Source: Enterobacillus tribolii
GTDB taxonomy: Bacteria > Pseudomonadota > Gammaproteobacteria > Enterobacterales > Enterobacteriaceae
Direction of reading: 5' to 3'
NCBI RefSeq assembly: GCF_003363015.1
Contig: NZ_QRAP01000005.1
Span: forward strand, 186,001-250,000
Length of the DNA: 64,000 nucleotides
In this document: one piece after another, positions 49,609 to 57,959 of the stretch
Layout: every line of letters begins with the position of its first letter
Numbering within the stretch: the first letter of the stretch is position 1
Program-made: the position numbers and the translations under genes
Notes under the pieces: model-generated
Seen by the model: the letters and a program-made list of their open reading frames with translations, nothing else
What the model was told of the DNA's origin: nothing
Database searches by the model: none

Positions 49609-50223
49609 TTACGGCTTGACGCTCAGATCGTTTTTAACGCTTTTCACTCCCTTCACCGCGCCGGCAATACTTTGAGCGCGTTCGGACTGAGCCTGATTTT
49701 CTACCGTACCGGACAACTGAACGATACCGTTACTGGTTTCGACCTTAACATGACGCGACGGAACGATGTCATCAGCCAGCAGCTTGGTTTTTACTTCACC
49801 AGTGATTTTGCTGTCATCGACATATCCACCGACACTCTGCTTCGTGCCGTCTTTCACATGCAGCTTATCGTTCACAGACTTCACGCCGTCCACGCCTTTC
49901 GTCAGCGTCACGGCCTGCTCAGCCTGTTCCTGGGAAGAAACAAACCCGTTCAGCGTTACCGCGCCTTTTTCCGTCACGACGGAAATATCATTACTCTGGA
50001 TTGCTTTGGCGTCGACCAATGCGCTTTTCACCCTTGCGGTAATGGCGCTGTCGCTCATGTAACCATCAACCTTCTTCATGGAACTATCGATTTTGGCACC
50101 CGCATCGTTAGCAACGTTTTTTGCTTTATCCATCAGGGACTCCTCCGCAAAAACGCTGGTGCTTACCAGTACGGAACCCAGAACAATCGCCATCATCGAA
50201 CGTGCAAACTTGGAATTTTTCAT
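49609..50223 (-). CDS. osmY: Periplasmic stress protein OsmY
   Basis: Osmotically and stationary-phase induced periplasmic chaperone, 204 residues. Signal peptide about 1-26 ([17 protein letters not shown]), then two BON domains about 55-122 and 130-200 ([33 protein letters not shown]). In E. coli expressed through RpoS. The small ytjA gene found beside it in E. coli is absent. Confidence 0.96.
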   Translation of the reverse strand: MKNSKFARSMMAIVLGSVLVSTSVFAEESLMDKAKNVANDAGAKIDSSMKKVDGYMSDSAITARVKSALVDAKAIQSNDISVVTEKGAVTLNGFVSSQEQAEQAVTLTKGVDGVKSVNDKLHVKDGTKQSVGGYVDDSKITGEVKTKLLADDIVPSRHVKVETSNGIVQLSGTVENQAQSERAQSIAGAVKGVKSVKNDLSVKP

Positions 50224-50556
50224 CGATTTTTTCCTTTATGTCGTTTTTTAAGGCTGTAAAACAGTGATAACTCAGCAAATCGCATGCCAATTATAAAAAT
50301 AGCTGTAGAATCAACAAAAAACAAACAAGTGAGCAATAAAAACGCAAAATCATGTCACCTTTTGGCGACAAATCATCAATGAGTTAAAACACGACAAACT
50401 AATTAATTGATTATTAAGTGCTTTTTATGTCTCTAAATAGCAACAGTCGGGAATAATTTGCCATAGAGATCACATAATTGAGCGTGAGACAGGCAAGCTG
50501 AAAGACGGGAAAGGAGAGAGAAGGAAGGCCGCCACGGCGGGCGGCCAACAGAATAA
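50224..50556. promoter_or_regulatory. osmY upstream region
   Basis: About 330 bases, AT-rich, holding the osmY promoter and the end of prfC transcription. I see no gene and no clear operator. Confidence 0.4.
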
Positions 50557-52146
50557 TTAATGTTCGCGGGTTTTACGGAAAACGACGTCCGGATAACGCT
50601 CCTGAGTCAGGTTCAGGTTAACCATCGTCGGGGCGATATAGGACAGGTTATCACCGCCGTCCAACGCCAGGTTAAGCTCGTTTTTACGCTTAAACTCTTC
50701 GAATTTCTTAACGTCGTTGCACTCTACCCAGCGGGCGGTAGAAACGTTGACGGACTCGTAAATCGCTTCCACGTTGTACTCGGTTTTCAGGCGTGCGACC
50801 ACCACGTCAAACTGCAGCACCCCGACCGCGCCCACGATCAAATCGTTATTAGCCAGCGGGCGGAACACCTGTACCGCGCCCTCTTCCGACAACTGCACCA
50901 GCCCTTTCAGCAGCTGTTTCTGCTTCAGCGGGTCGCGCAGGCGGATACGGCGGAACAGTTCCGGCGCAAAGTTCGGGATACCGGTGAACTTTAACTCTTC
51001 ACCCTGCGTGAAGGTATCGCCGATCTGGATCGTACCGTGGTTGTGCAACCCGATAATATCGCCGGCAAAAGCCTCTTCCACATGGGAACGGTCGCCCGCC
51101 ATAAAGGTCAGCGCATCGGAGATCACCACATCCTTGCCGGTACGGACCTGACGCAGCTTCATTCCTTTTTCATAGGTACCGGACACCACGCGCATGAACG
51201 CCACGCGGTCACGGTGTTTCGGGTCCATATTGGCCTGAATTTTAAACACAAAGCCGCTGAACTTCTCTTCCGTCGCGCTGACTTCACGCGCGTCGGCCTT
51301 ACGCGGCATCGGCGCCGGCGCCCACTCCACCAGCCCGTCCAGCATGTGATCCACCCCGAAGTTGCCCAGCGCGGTGCCGAAAAACACCGGCGTCAGTTCG
51401 CCATTGAGGAAGAACTCTTTATCAAACTCATTGGAAGCGCCCTTCACCAGCTCCAGTTCTTCACGCAGTTGGGCAGCCAGATCTTCGCCTACCGCCGCGT
51501 CGAGCTCCGGGTTATTCAGCCCCTTAACGATACGGACTTCCTGGATGGTATGGCCCTTGCCACTCTGATACAGGTACGTTTCATCTTTATAGAGATGGTA
51601 CACGCCCTTGAACAGCTTACCGCAGCCGATCGGCCAGGTGATGGGCGCACAGGCGATCTTCAGCTCGTTCTCCACCTCGTCCAGCAGCTCCATCGGATCA
51701 CGGATATCGCGGTCCAGCTTGTTCATAAAGGTCAGGATCGGCGTATCACGCAGGCGGGTGACTTCCATCAGCTTACGGGTACGATCCTCAACGCCTTTCG
51801 CGGCGTCGATCACCATCAGGCAGCAGTCCACCGCAGTCAGGGTGCGGTAAGTATCTTCGGAGAAGTCTTCGTGACCGGGGGTATCCAGCAGATTCACCAG
51901 ACAGTCGTGATACGGAAACTGCATCACCGACGTGGTAATCGAGATGCCGCGCTGCTTCTCCATTTCCATCCAGTCTGACTTCGCGTGCTGGCTGGAGCCG
52001 CGGCCTTTTACCGTACCGGCGGTCTGAATGGCCTGTCCGAACAACAGCACCTTTTCAGTAATCGTGGTCTTACCGGCGTCGGGGTGCGAAATGATGGCGA
52101 AGGTGCGACGCTTCTTCACCTGCTCAAGATACGGATTCGGAGTCAT
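50557..52146 (-). CDS. prfC: Peptide chain release factor 3 PrfC
   Basis: GTPase that recycles RF1/RF2 from the ribosome. It has 529 residues. G1 loop SHPDAGKTT (about 20-28), G3 DTPGHEDF, G4 NKLD. Normal length and intact, although an accessory lysis cassette lies directly upstream. The 5' end of prfC is the known integration site of SXT/R391 elements; no integrase is seen here. Confidence 0.98.
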   Translation of the reverse strand: MTPNPYLEQVKKRRTFAIISHPDAGKTTITEKVLLFGQAIQTAGTVKGRGSSQHAKSDWMEMEKQRGISITTSVMQFPYHDCLVNLLDTPGHEDFSEDTYRTLTAVDCCLMVIDAAKGVEDRTRKLMEVTRLRDTPILTFMNKLDRDIRDPMELLDEVENELKIACAPITWPIGCGKLFKGVYHLYKDETYLYQSGKGHTIQEVRIVKGLNNPELDAAVGEDLAAQLREELELVKGASNEFDKEFFLNGELTPVFFGTALGNFGVDHMLDGLVEWAPAPMPRKADAREVSATEEKFSGFVFKIQANMDPKHRDRVAFMRVVSGTYEKGMKLRQVRTGKDVVISDALTFMAGDRSHVEEAFAGDIIGLHNHGTIQIGDTFTQGEELKFTGIPNFAPELFRRIRLRDPLKQKQLLKGLVQLSEEGAVQVFRPLANNDLIVGAVGVLQFDVVVARLKTEYNVEAIYESVNVSTARWVECNDVKKFEEFKRKNELNLALDGGDNLSYIAPTMVNLNLTQERYPDVVFRKTREH

Positions 52147-52293
52147 TCAGTTACCTTGCTGTGTACGGCTGCGGCATTAAACAAAAAAAACGTGGCGCGG
52201 ATTATACACGATGAGGGGAGCGGGCAGTAGGAATATTAGGCGGGAGAAGCCGTAACGGACCGGCGTTCTGCGTCGGGGGAAAGGGGGGAGCAA

Positions 52294-52335
52294 AAAAACG
52301 GCAGGCCGGGGAAACTTGCGGATCCGGGCTGCCGT
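52294..52335 (-). terminator. Terminator of the lysis cassette
   Basis: ACGGCAGCCCGG/CCGGCCTGCCGT stem followed by seven T on the minus strand, between the Rz/Rz1 genes and prfC. Confidence 0.85.
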
Positions 52336-52378
52336 CACGTAAAAGGGTTTACCGCCGTGCGCTCTCCTGCGCGTTACT

Positions 52379-52852
52379 TCAGCGACATTGTGTCCTGATG
52401 TATTCCTGCAATCCTTTTATCTGGATAGTTGCGGCATCTATTCGCTCTCTGAGAGTAAAATAATCCCGTTGAGCGGCGTCATTAAGTCGGGGGCTGCCGT
52501 CATCAGCCACGCCGGCGGCGGCGGCGCCTGCGGGCATGGGCCGCTGAACGCAGGCGGCGTTGAGCTGCAGCCTGCGCTTGCCAGCAAGCACGTCACGCTC
52601 AAGGCTTTCGATAGTCGTTTTCGCATCCGCGAGTTCTCCCGTGTAGCGGGCATCCAGTTCCCGCAGTTTGTTCTGCAGCGCCTGTTGGGTCTGCAACGCC
52701 GCATAGGCGTTGTCCAGCTCTGACTTCAGCGTCGTAATTTCCCGTTGCGCCGCGTCGTTCAGTTTCCGGTAATGGTTCAGGGAACTCCCCAGCACCACCA
52801 GCCCAAGCATCAGCGTTGCCCCCGCAGCCATCTTCCAGGTCAGGCCGCTCAT
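52379..52852 (-). CDS. Inner-membrane spanin subunit Rz
   Basis: A 157-residue phage-type i-spanin. N-terminal membrane helix about 7-24 (KMAAGATLMLGLVVLGSS), then a periplasmic coiled coil with heptad-like runs (AQREITTLKSELDNAYAALQ, KTTIESLERDVLAGKRRLQL). It joins with Rz1 to disrupt the outer membrane. Starts on ATGA overlapping the lysozyme stop. Contains the Rz1 gene in another frame. A longer upstream frame is discarded. Confidence 0.85.
   Translation of the reverse strand: MSGLTWKMAAGATLMLGLVVLGSSLNHYRKLNDAAQREITTLKSELDNAYAALQTQQALQNKLRELDARYTGELADAKTTIESLERDVLAGKRRLQLNAACVQRPMPAGAAAAGVADDGSPRLNDAAQRDYFTLRERIDAATIQIKGLQEYIRTQCR
52438..52626 (-). CDS. Outer-membrane spanin lipoprotein Rz1 (nested in Rz)
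   Basis: A 62-residue lipoprotein encoded in a different frame wholly inside the Rz gene, the classic nested arrangement. MRKRLSKALSVTCLLASAGC gives a signal with lipobox SAG-C, then a Pro-rich mature part (STPPAFSGPCPQAPPPPAW). GGGAGA lies 9 bases before the ATG. Embedded spanin pairs such as this are easily missed. Confidence 0.85.
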   Translation of the reverse strand: MRKRLSKALSVTCLLASAGCSSTPPAFSGPCPQAPPPPAWLMTAAPDLMTPLNGIILLSESE

Positions 52853-53289
52853 GACAGAAACAGCGCACGTTCCGCCGTCCTGCGCATAAAAAGGCCGGCA
52901 AGCTGCATACCGCCAACCTTGGTCCACTTCATAAATTCTTCGGCAGCGCCCTGGGTATCGCCATCGTTGAGTTTCTTCAGCAACGTCGAAGTTCCCAACG
53001 CCCGCACGCCGAGGTTATAGGCGAAGCTGACCAGCGCGTCGTACTGTCCCTGCGTAACGCCGACTTTCAGCAACTTATTCACGCCCTGCTCGTACTGCAC
53101 TACACCGCAACGCAACAGCCGCTCCGCCGTCCGCTGGGTAATCGTCATGTCTTCCCTGATTTTTTTGCCATCAACCAGTTGCGTCCAGCCGTACCCGATG
53201 GTCCATACCCCCGCGGCGTCCTGATAGGCTTTCAGTTCGCATCCTTCAAACTGTTTTATGAGGGCAATTCCTGCATCACTTATCTGCAT
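52849..53289 (-). CDS. GH24 phage lysozyme (endolysin)
   Basis: A 146-residue T4/lambdoid-type muramidase. Catalytic triad in the order of T4 lysozyme with the same spacing: Glu15 (KQFEGCEL), Asp24 (YQDAAG) and Thr30 (VWTIGYGWT). No signal-anchor sequence at the N-terminus, so it depends on the holin upstream. Overlaps the holin gene by 14 bases and Rz by 4. Confidence 0.93.
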   Translation of the reverse strand: MQISDAGIALIKQFEGCELKAYQDAAGVWTIGYGWTQLVDGKKIREDMTITQRTAERLLRCGVVQYEQGVNKLLKVGVTQGQYDALVSFAYNLGVRALGTSTLLKKLNDGDTQGAAEEFMKWTKVGGMQLAGLFMRRTAERALFLS

Positions 53290-53611
53290 CTGAAGATCCC
53301 GTATTCGTTTTATTGCCAATCAGACGACGCAACAATGTGCCGAAATAATCCGTTCCCAGATAACCAACCATAATGCTGCCGATATAGGCCAGGTTGGTTT
53401 TCAGCCCGATCAGGTCGAGCAAGTCCCGGATAAACCAGGCCAACATGGCGCACATCAATGCATCAATCAGCACACGCCAAAATTTACCGCCGTTATAACG
53501 TCCTCTGAGGTACGCCATCGTTGCCGCTAACATCGCGCCTACCCCCTGCTCTTTTACCGATACCAGCCATGCCAACACGGCAGACCAGACTTCCGGTGTT
53601 TTATCCGTCAT
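53276..53611 (-). CDS. Phage holin, lambda-type family
   Basis: A 111-residue membrane protein with helices at about 8-28, 45-67 (FWRVLIDALMCAMLAWFIRD) and 75-94 (LAYIGSIMVGYLGTDYF). It resembles the lambda-type/holin_3 family proteins MTDKTPEVWSAVLAWL... often found before GH24 lysozymes. Strong site GGAGGT upstream. First gene of the lysis set. Confidence 0.85.
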   Translation of the reverse strand: MTDKTPEVWSAVLAWLVSVKEQGVGAMLAATMAYLRGRYNGGKFWRVLIDALMCAMLAWFIRDLLDLIGLKTNLAYIGSIMVGYLGTDYFGTLLRRLIGNKTNTGSSDADK

Positions 53612-53699
53612 GCCAAATACCACCTCCGCTGCCATCATTACTGGACAATTGTTCGGATATGCCGCCGTTGCCGGCCGCACGCTCAATATTCATTTGCAT
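53601..53699 (-). CDS. Possible 32-codon leader frame overlapping the holin start
   Basis: MQMNIERAAGNGGISEQLSS and 12 more residues; its stop overlaps the holin ATG by 11 bases, the pattern of a coupled leader. Ribosome site weak (GGGA). May be chance. Confidence 0.25.
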   Translation of the reverse strand: MQMNIERAAGNGGISEQLSSNDGSGGGIWHDG

Positions 53700-53817
53700 C
53701 CCAAAGAACTCATTACCAGTCGATCCCTTCCGGGGCTGGGGGATCTCATTGCGCGATCCCAAACGCGGTTTCTTGTGTGCATCCCTGCTAATACATGTTG
53801 ACTTAATACACCAATAT

Positions 53818-53921
53818 TTTAGCAAACAGCTAAATCATGGCAAGCGTTAGGGCGGATTATATTTAGCATAAATGCAAATATTTTGAGCAACAAGGCGATA
53901 TGTTTGCGCTAAAAATTAGCG
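53818..53921 (-). promoter_or_regulatory. Operator cluster upstream of the lysis cassette
   Basis: TTTAGC-AAACA-GCTAAA at 53818-53834 and CGCTAA-AAA-TTAGCG at 53907-53921, both perfect inverted repeats, with a further TTTAGC at 53862-53867. All share TTAGC/GCTAA half sites with the region upstream of the repressor gene. Probably bound by the S24 repressor, which would hold the lysis genes silent. Confidence 0.65.
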
Positions 53922-53931
53922 TAAGGACATA

Positions 53932-53954
53932 AAAAAACCCGCAACCGCGGGTTT
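53932..53954 (-). terminator. Repressor gene terminator
   Basis: AAACCCGC-AACC-GCGGGTTT, 8-base perfect stem, T run on the minus strand. It separates the repressor gene from the lysis genes, which therefore need their own promoter. Confidence 0.85.
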
Positions 53955-53980
53955 TAGCAGGGAAATAAAAAAGTGGGAAA

Positions 53981-54700
53981 TCAGTAAGTAACGGATGACC
54001 AGAACACCCGGCCGACAATACGGATCTCAGACAGATCGCGCACCTCTTCCTGGTGCTCTTCGCTGTTGTAACTGCGGATTTTAACTCTGCCGCCGGGAAT
54101 GGCGTACAGCACTTTGACGCGCAACAGATCGCCGTAATCAATGGCGTACATTTTGCCGTCCTTGATCTCCCGGCTTCCGGTGTCGACTCCCACCGTCGCG
54201 CCATCGGGCAGCACCGGCTCCATGCTGTTGCCGATCACCTCAACGCACACGGCGTTGCTGAACTGAACGCCCAGGCGTCTTAACGTCGATTTAGCAAAGC
54301 GCAATTTAAATCCATTGTGATCTTCTCTGAACACACTCCCGCTTCCCGCGGCCAACTGCACCTCTTTCAGGAACGGGACCTCCACTTCATCATCGTCCAG
54401 CGGCGTGCTGGCGTCCCACGGCTCGATGTCGCCGATAATCTTTGCCTGCTCCGCCGCCGCAACCGGATGCGTTTCGGGGTGTACTATATCAAGCCAACCG
54501 TGAGGAAGCCCAAGATTCAGCTCAACTTTGCGGGCAAGATCGTCCCCCAGGTTGCGGACAGCCTTCCCCCCCAGAATCTGGCTGAGCGTAGAAGGCGAAG
54601 TGCCGCACTTCTCGGCGAATTCCGCTTTGCTGATGCCCTCTCTCAGGGCTTGTGCTTGTTGATAGCGCAGGTTTTCGCGCCGGATATCTTTTATGTCCAT
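53981..54700 (-). CDS. S24/LexA-type phage repressor
   Basis: A 239-residue repressor. N-terminal helix-turn-helix about 22-60 (ISKAEFAEKCGTSPSTLSQI); C-terminal S24 autoprotease about 105-235 with the Ala118-Gly119 cleavage pair (VQLAAGSG), Ser159 in GNSMEPVLPDGA and Lys196 in DLLRVKVLYA. Such repressors cleave themselves when RecA is active, so the cassette should be induced by DNA damage. No prophage structural genes accompany it. Confidence 0.9.
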   Translation of the reverse strand: MDIKDIRRENLRYQQAQALREGISKAEFAEKCGTSPSTLSQILGGKAVRNLGDDLARKVELNLGLPHGWLDIVHPETHPVAAAEQAKIIGDIEPWDASTPLDDDEVEVPFLKEVQLAAGSGSVFREDHNGFKLRFAKSTLRRLGVQFSNAVCVEVIGNSMEPVLPDGATVGVDTGSREIKDGKMYAIDYGDLLRVKVLYAIPGGRVKIRSYNSEEHQEEVRDLSEIRIVGRVFWSSVTY

Positions 54701-54717
54701 AGCGGAGTGCTCTCATT

Positions 54718-54809
54718 ATTTAGCGAGAACGCAAACTGGTGTTGCTAAATTTAAAGCCAATTAGCGGAAGATCTTCATGCTAACGTCTTGTGCAAAATTT
54801 AGCAAACAG
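54718..54809 (-). promoter_or_regulatory. Operator cluster upstream of the repressor gene
   Basis: Several TTAGC/GCTAA elements: TTTAGCG at 54719, TTGCTAAAT at 54743, ATTAGCG at 54760, ATGCTAACG at 54778 and TTTAGCAAACAG at 54798-54809. The last is identical over 12 bases to 53818-53829 before the lysis genes. Confidence 0.6.
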
Positions 54810-54831
54810 AACAAGCCGACTTTCGTGACAA

Positions 54832-55278
54832 TTACCCCAACGGCAACGCCATAATAATGGCATCTTCCCGGCCTTCTGCCGTGGGATAGTAGTTCCGCCG
54901 CACGGAAACCTCGTTAAATCCCAACGCGTCATACAACGCAATCGCCCCCTGATTGGAGCTGCGGACTTCCAGCCACAGGGTCAGTATGTCACGCTGCATC
55001 AGATCCTCAATCAATGATTCCAGCAACGCCCGCCCGAGGCCGCGCCGTTGGCAGGCGGGAGAAACCGCGATATTGAACAGGGTCGCTTCGTCCAGCACTA
55101 TCTGCGTAATGGCGAAGGCCGCCAGTACGCCGTCATGTTCGAGCTTCAGGTTGTGATAGCGTTCGCCCTGATTGCTGAGGAACGTTTTTTCCGTCCAGGG
55201 GAAAGCGTGGCTGGCGCACTCAATCTGAAATGCCTGAGGCAAATCAGCCAGCGTCAGCAAAGAAATAGTGTTCGTCAT
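54832..55278 (-). CDS. rimI: Ribosomal protein S18 N-alanine acetyltransferase RimI
   Basis: GNAT enzyme acetylating the N-terminal Ala of S18. It has 148 residues, as in E. coli. Acetyl-CoA loop QRRGLGRALLESLIEDL (about 78-94). Overlaps holD by 35 bases, as in E. coli. Confidence 0.96.
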   Translation of the reverse strand: MTNTISLLTLADLPQAFQIECASHAFPWTEKTFLSNQGERYHNLKLEHDGVLAAFAITQIVLDEATLFNIAVSPACQRRGLGRALLESLIEDLMQRDILTLWLEVRSSNQGAIALYDALGFNEVSVRRNYYPTAEGREDAIIMALPLG

Positions 55279-55657
55279 GACAAATCTGCCGCCACAGGGC
55301 GCGTTTGGCGCCCGGATTATCATACAGCGCCTGAAGCGCCGGTGTTTGCAGGATACCTTTGCCGGCGCCGGGCGTAATCTCTTCCCCCAGCAGCCAGGCA
55401 TCATGCGCCGCTTCCGGCGGCAGCATGGCATATTGTTCAGGGGTCAGCAGCATCGCGGCGGCACGTTCCAGCCTCAGCGCGCTCAATACGTCGCCGACCA
55501 TCACGTCATCCGCACTGACCGGCTGGGCAGACACGATCAACAAGCGTACATGCGCCGGCACGCTGATGGCGACCTCCCCCTGCAGAACCGCAGGGCGGCC
55601 GAGCACCCATTGGGTGATCCCCATTTGCTGCAATAAAATGTCACGTCGGGAAGCCAT
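55244..55657 (-). CDS. holD: DNA polymerase III psi subunit HolD
   Basis: Clamp-loader accessory subunit that links chi to the loader. It has 137 residues. N-terminal SRRDILLQQMGITQWVLGRP binds chi; the rest (SVPAHVRLLIVS, YAMLPPEAAHDAWLLG) follows the E. coli pattern. Co-transcribed with rimI, divergent from rsmC. Confidence 0.96.
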   Translation of the reverse strand: MASRRDILLQQMGITQWVLGRPAVLQGEVAISVPAHVRLLIVSAQPVSADDVMVGDVLSALRLERAAAMLLTPEQYAMLPPEAAHDAWLLGEEITPGAGKGILQTPALQALYDNPGAKRALWRQICHDEHYFFADAG

Positions 55658-55809
55658 AATTCATCCGCCATTGCGCGCCTGAAATCCGCCGGAGACCGTC
55701 TCCGGAGCGGCTATGCTAACAAACCCGCCGGGAATGCGCCAACAACGCTGCATCCCCGGCGCCGAAGAGTATATAATCCCCGCTCTGTTTGTTAAGGAGC
55801 CAGGAATTC

Positions 55810-56850
55810 ATGTCAGCACTCACCCCCGCCAGCGAAGTCATCCTGCGTCACGAAGACGAATTCGCCGACCGCCGCGTCGTGTTCGCCGGCGATTTGCAGG
55901 ACACCCTGCCCGCGCAGTTGTCCGCAGCCGACGTCCGCGTACACACCAGCCAATACCATCAATGGCAGGCGCTGAGCCCGGCGTTGGGCGATCGCTGCCG
56001 TTTCGGGCTGCTGGCGGAAGAAGATCTGCTCGCCGGATGCGATACGCTGGTGTACTACTGGCCGAAAAACAAGCCGGAAGCCCAGTTCCAGCTTATGCAG
56101 CTGTTTTCCCTGCTCCCGGTGGGCTGTGAACTGTTCATCGTCGGCGAAAACCGCGCCGGCGTACGCAGCGCGGAAGCCATCGTTGAAGAATATGCATCGC
56201 TGGCGAAAATCGACAGCGCGCGCCGCTGCGGCCTGTACCACGGCCTGTTGGAAAAACGTCCTGACTTCTCACCTGAAGCATGGTGGCAACACTACACCAC
56301 CGGCAGCCTGACCATCGCGGCCCTGCCCGGCGTGTTCAGCCGCGACGGGCTGGACATCGGCAGCCACCTGCTGCTCTCTTCGCTTGAACCGCATCTGAAG
56401 GGCAAAGTGCTTGACGTCGGCTGCGGCGCCGGCGTCCTGGCCGCAGCGATAGCCAAAATGTCGCCCAAAGCGAAGCTGACCCTGAGCGACGTCAGCGCCG
56501 CCGCGCTGGATTCCAGCCGCGAGACGCTGCGCATCAACAATATCGAGGGAGACGTCATCGCCAGCAACGTCTATTCCGACATCCAGGGGCGCTTCGATCT
56601 CATCATCTCTAACCCGCCGTTCCACGACGGCCTGCAAACCAGCCTGCAAGCGGCGGAAACGCTGATTCGCGGCGCCGTCCGCCATCTGCCGATCGGCGGG
56701 GAGCTGCGCATCGTCGCCAACGCATTTTTGCCCTACCCCAACGTGCTTGACGCCATTTTCGGCGGCCACGACGTGGTGGCGCAGACCGGTCGCTTCAAGG
56801 TCTACCGCGCCATTTTGGGCCGTTCATCTCCCGGTCTGAAAGCCCACTAA
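55810..56850 (+). CDS. rsmC: 16S rRNA m2G1207 methyltransferase RsmC
   Basis: A 346-residue enzyme with a degenerate N-terminal methyltransferase-like domain (1-165) and an active C-terminal one: [17 protein letters not shown] (SAM loop, about 200-216) and [14 protein letters not shown] (catalytic NPPF). Start [16 protein letters not shown] with AAGGAGCC upstream. Confidence 0.97.
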   Translation: MSALTPASEVILRHEDEFADRRVVFAGDLQDTLPAQLSAADVRVHTSQYHQWQALSPALGDRCRFGLLAEEDLLAGCDTLVYYWPKNKPEAQFQLMQLFSLLPVGCELFIVGENRAGVRSAEAIVEEYASLAKIDSARRCGLYHGLLEKRPDFSPEAWWQHYTTGSLTIAALPGVFSRDGLDIGSHLLLSSLEPHLKGKVLDVGCGAGVLAAAIAKMSPKAKLTLSDVSAAALDSSRETLRINNIEGDVIASNVYSDIQGRFDLIISNPPFHDGLQTSLQAAETLIRGAVRHLPIGGELRIVANAFLPYPNVLDAIFGGHDVVAQTGRFKVYRAILGRSSPGLKAH

Positions 56851-57044
56851 TCCGGCAATGCCATCCGCGCCCGCCCTCCGGGGCGCGGGAAACCGGCAAT
56901 CACGCCTCAGGCGCCTGTATTTTCAGAACAACCGCCCATTTTTGCAGCAAACACACGCTGGACGGGAAATAACTGTTGACCTTGCCGGCAAAACCTCTAG
57001 AATTCGCCTCCGTGGTTGTATTGCTGCAAGGCAATATACGGTAC

Positions 57045-57130
57045 GCGAAGGTGGCGGAATTGGTAGACGCGCTAGCTTCAGGTGTTAGTGTCCTTCGGAC
57101 GTGAGGGTTCAAGTCCCTCTCTTCGCACCA
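57045..57130 (+). tRNA. leuQ: tRNA-Leu (anticodon CAG)
   Basis: Acceptor GCGAAGG pairs with TCTTCGC before an encoded CCA; anticodon loop TTCAGGT gives CAG; long type II variable arm. Same location as the leuQPV cluster of E. coli. Confidence 0.97.
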
Positions 57131-57163
57131 AAAACCACGCTGATTTATGCTGAATGACATCCT

Positions 57164-57249
57164 GCGAAGGTGGCGGAATTGGTAGACGCGCTAGCTTCAG
57201 GTGTTAGTGTCCTCCGGACGTGAGGGTTCAAGTCCCTCTCTTCGCACCA
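57164..57249 (+). tRNA. leuP: tRNA-Leu (anticodon CAG)
   Basis: Second copy, differing from the first in one base of the variable arm (CCTCCGGA for CCTTCGGA). Encoded CCA present; 33 bases after the first. Confidence 0.97.
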
Positions 57250-57318
57250 ATGTTGTGAAGGCATAACTCAGGCTGCTTTGTTAAAGCAGCCGTTATCTGC
57301 AGTATTGTTATCTGGTGT

Positions 57319-57404
57319 GCGAAGGTGGCGGAATTGGTAGACGCGCTAGCTTCAGGTGTTAGTGTCCTTCGGACGTGAGGGTTCAAGTCCCTCTCTTCGC
57401 ACCA
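57319..57404 (+). tRNA. leuV: tRNA-Leu (anticodon CAG)
   Basis: Third copy, identical to the first. Encoded CCA present; 69 bases after the second. Confidence 0.97.
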
Positions 57405-57454
57405 ACAGATACCCCCGGCTGTTTCTTCATCCCCCTGACACTTACCCAGCGCTA

Positions 57455-57736
57455 TCACAGAATTCCCAGATTCAGCGTCATCGTCGCCAGTCCGCCGGCC
57501 AGCGCCAAACCGGAAGGCAACAAAACATAGTCACGCCAGCGGCGGTTAAACAGCATCAGCACCGTCACGCACATCGCCAGCGCCACCCACATCCGCAGCG
57601 AGAACATATCCGGTTTCGCCGCGTCAATCAGCGGCAGGCACAATAACGGAATCCCCATACCCCACAGGCTTCCCGGAGAGCGAATCAACATAATGACAAC
57701 AATCAGCAACGCCGTGACACATAACCAGGCCATCAT
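57455..57736 (-). CDS. yjjZ: DUF1435 membrane protein YjjZ
   Basis: About 93 residues with three hydrophobic stretches. The C-terminal part RRWRDYVLLPSGLALAGGLA resembles E. coli YjjZ (DUF1435), which sits next to fhuF and rsmC and is Fur-regulated. A Fur-box-like sequence lies directly upstream here too. The ATG at 57736 follows TGGGG; another start within a few codons is possible. Function unknown. Confidence 0.75.
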   Translation of the reverse strand: MMAWLCVTALLIVVIMLIRSPGSLWGMGIPLLCLPLIDAAKPDMFSLRMWVALAMCVTVLMLFNRRWRDYVLLPSGLALAGGLATMTLNLGIL

Positions 57737-57748
57737 CACGCCCCACAA

Positions 57749-57775
57749 AATGATAATGATTATTATTATACATTA
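57749..57775. promoter_or_regulatory. Fur box between yjjZ and the diguanylate cyclase gene
   Basis: AATGATAATGATTATTATTA agrees well with the Fur consensus GATAATGATAATCATTATC. It overlaps the yjjZ start region and could also act on the cyclase gene 185 bases away. Confidence 0.8.
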
Positions 57776-57959
57776 TTTTTTACCCGCTATCATCCCCACA
57801 ACCATTAGGACAATTCTTCACTTCGGTGACTTTTTCCAGCAATACTGATATTTTTAATCCAGTATTAAGAAAAATCCCTCTCTCGCTGGTTATTTCTGAT
57901 TAGCGGGAACGCATTTTTACAGGCACAACATCCTTCATCTTGCGGCAGGTTATTTCGTT

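Noticed and set aside
57045-57404. Possible CRISPR-like or other regular repeat array
   Set aside because: The repeats are three tRNA-Leu genes with unequal spacing; no CRISPR repeats or cas genes were seen anywhere in the window.
57228-57458. Open frames across the leucine tRNA genes
   Set aside because: They translate tRNA sequence and recur with each copy; not coding.
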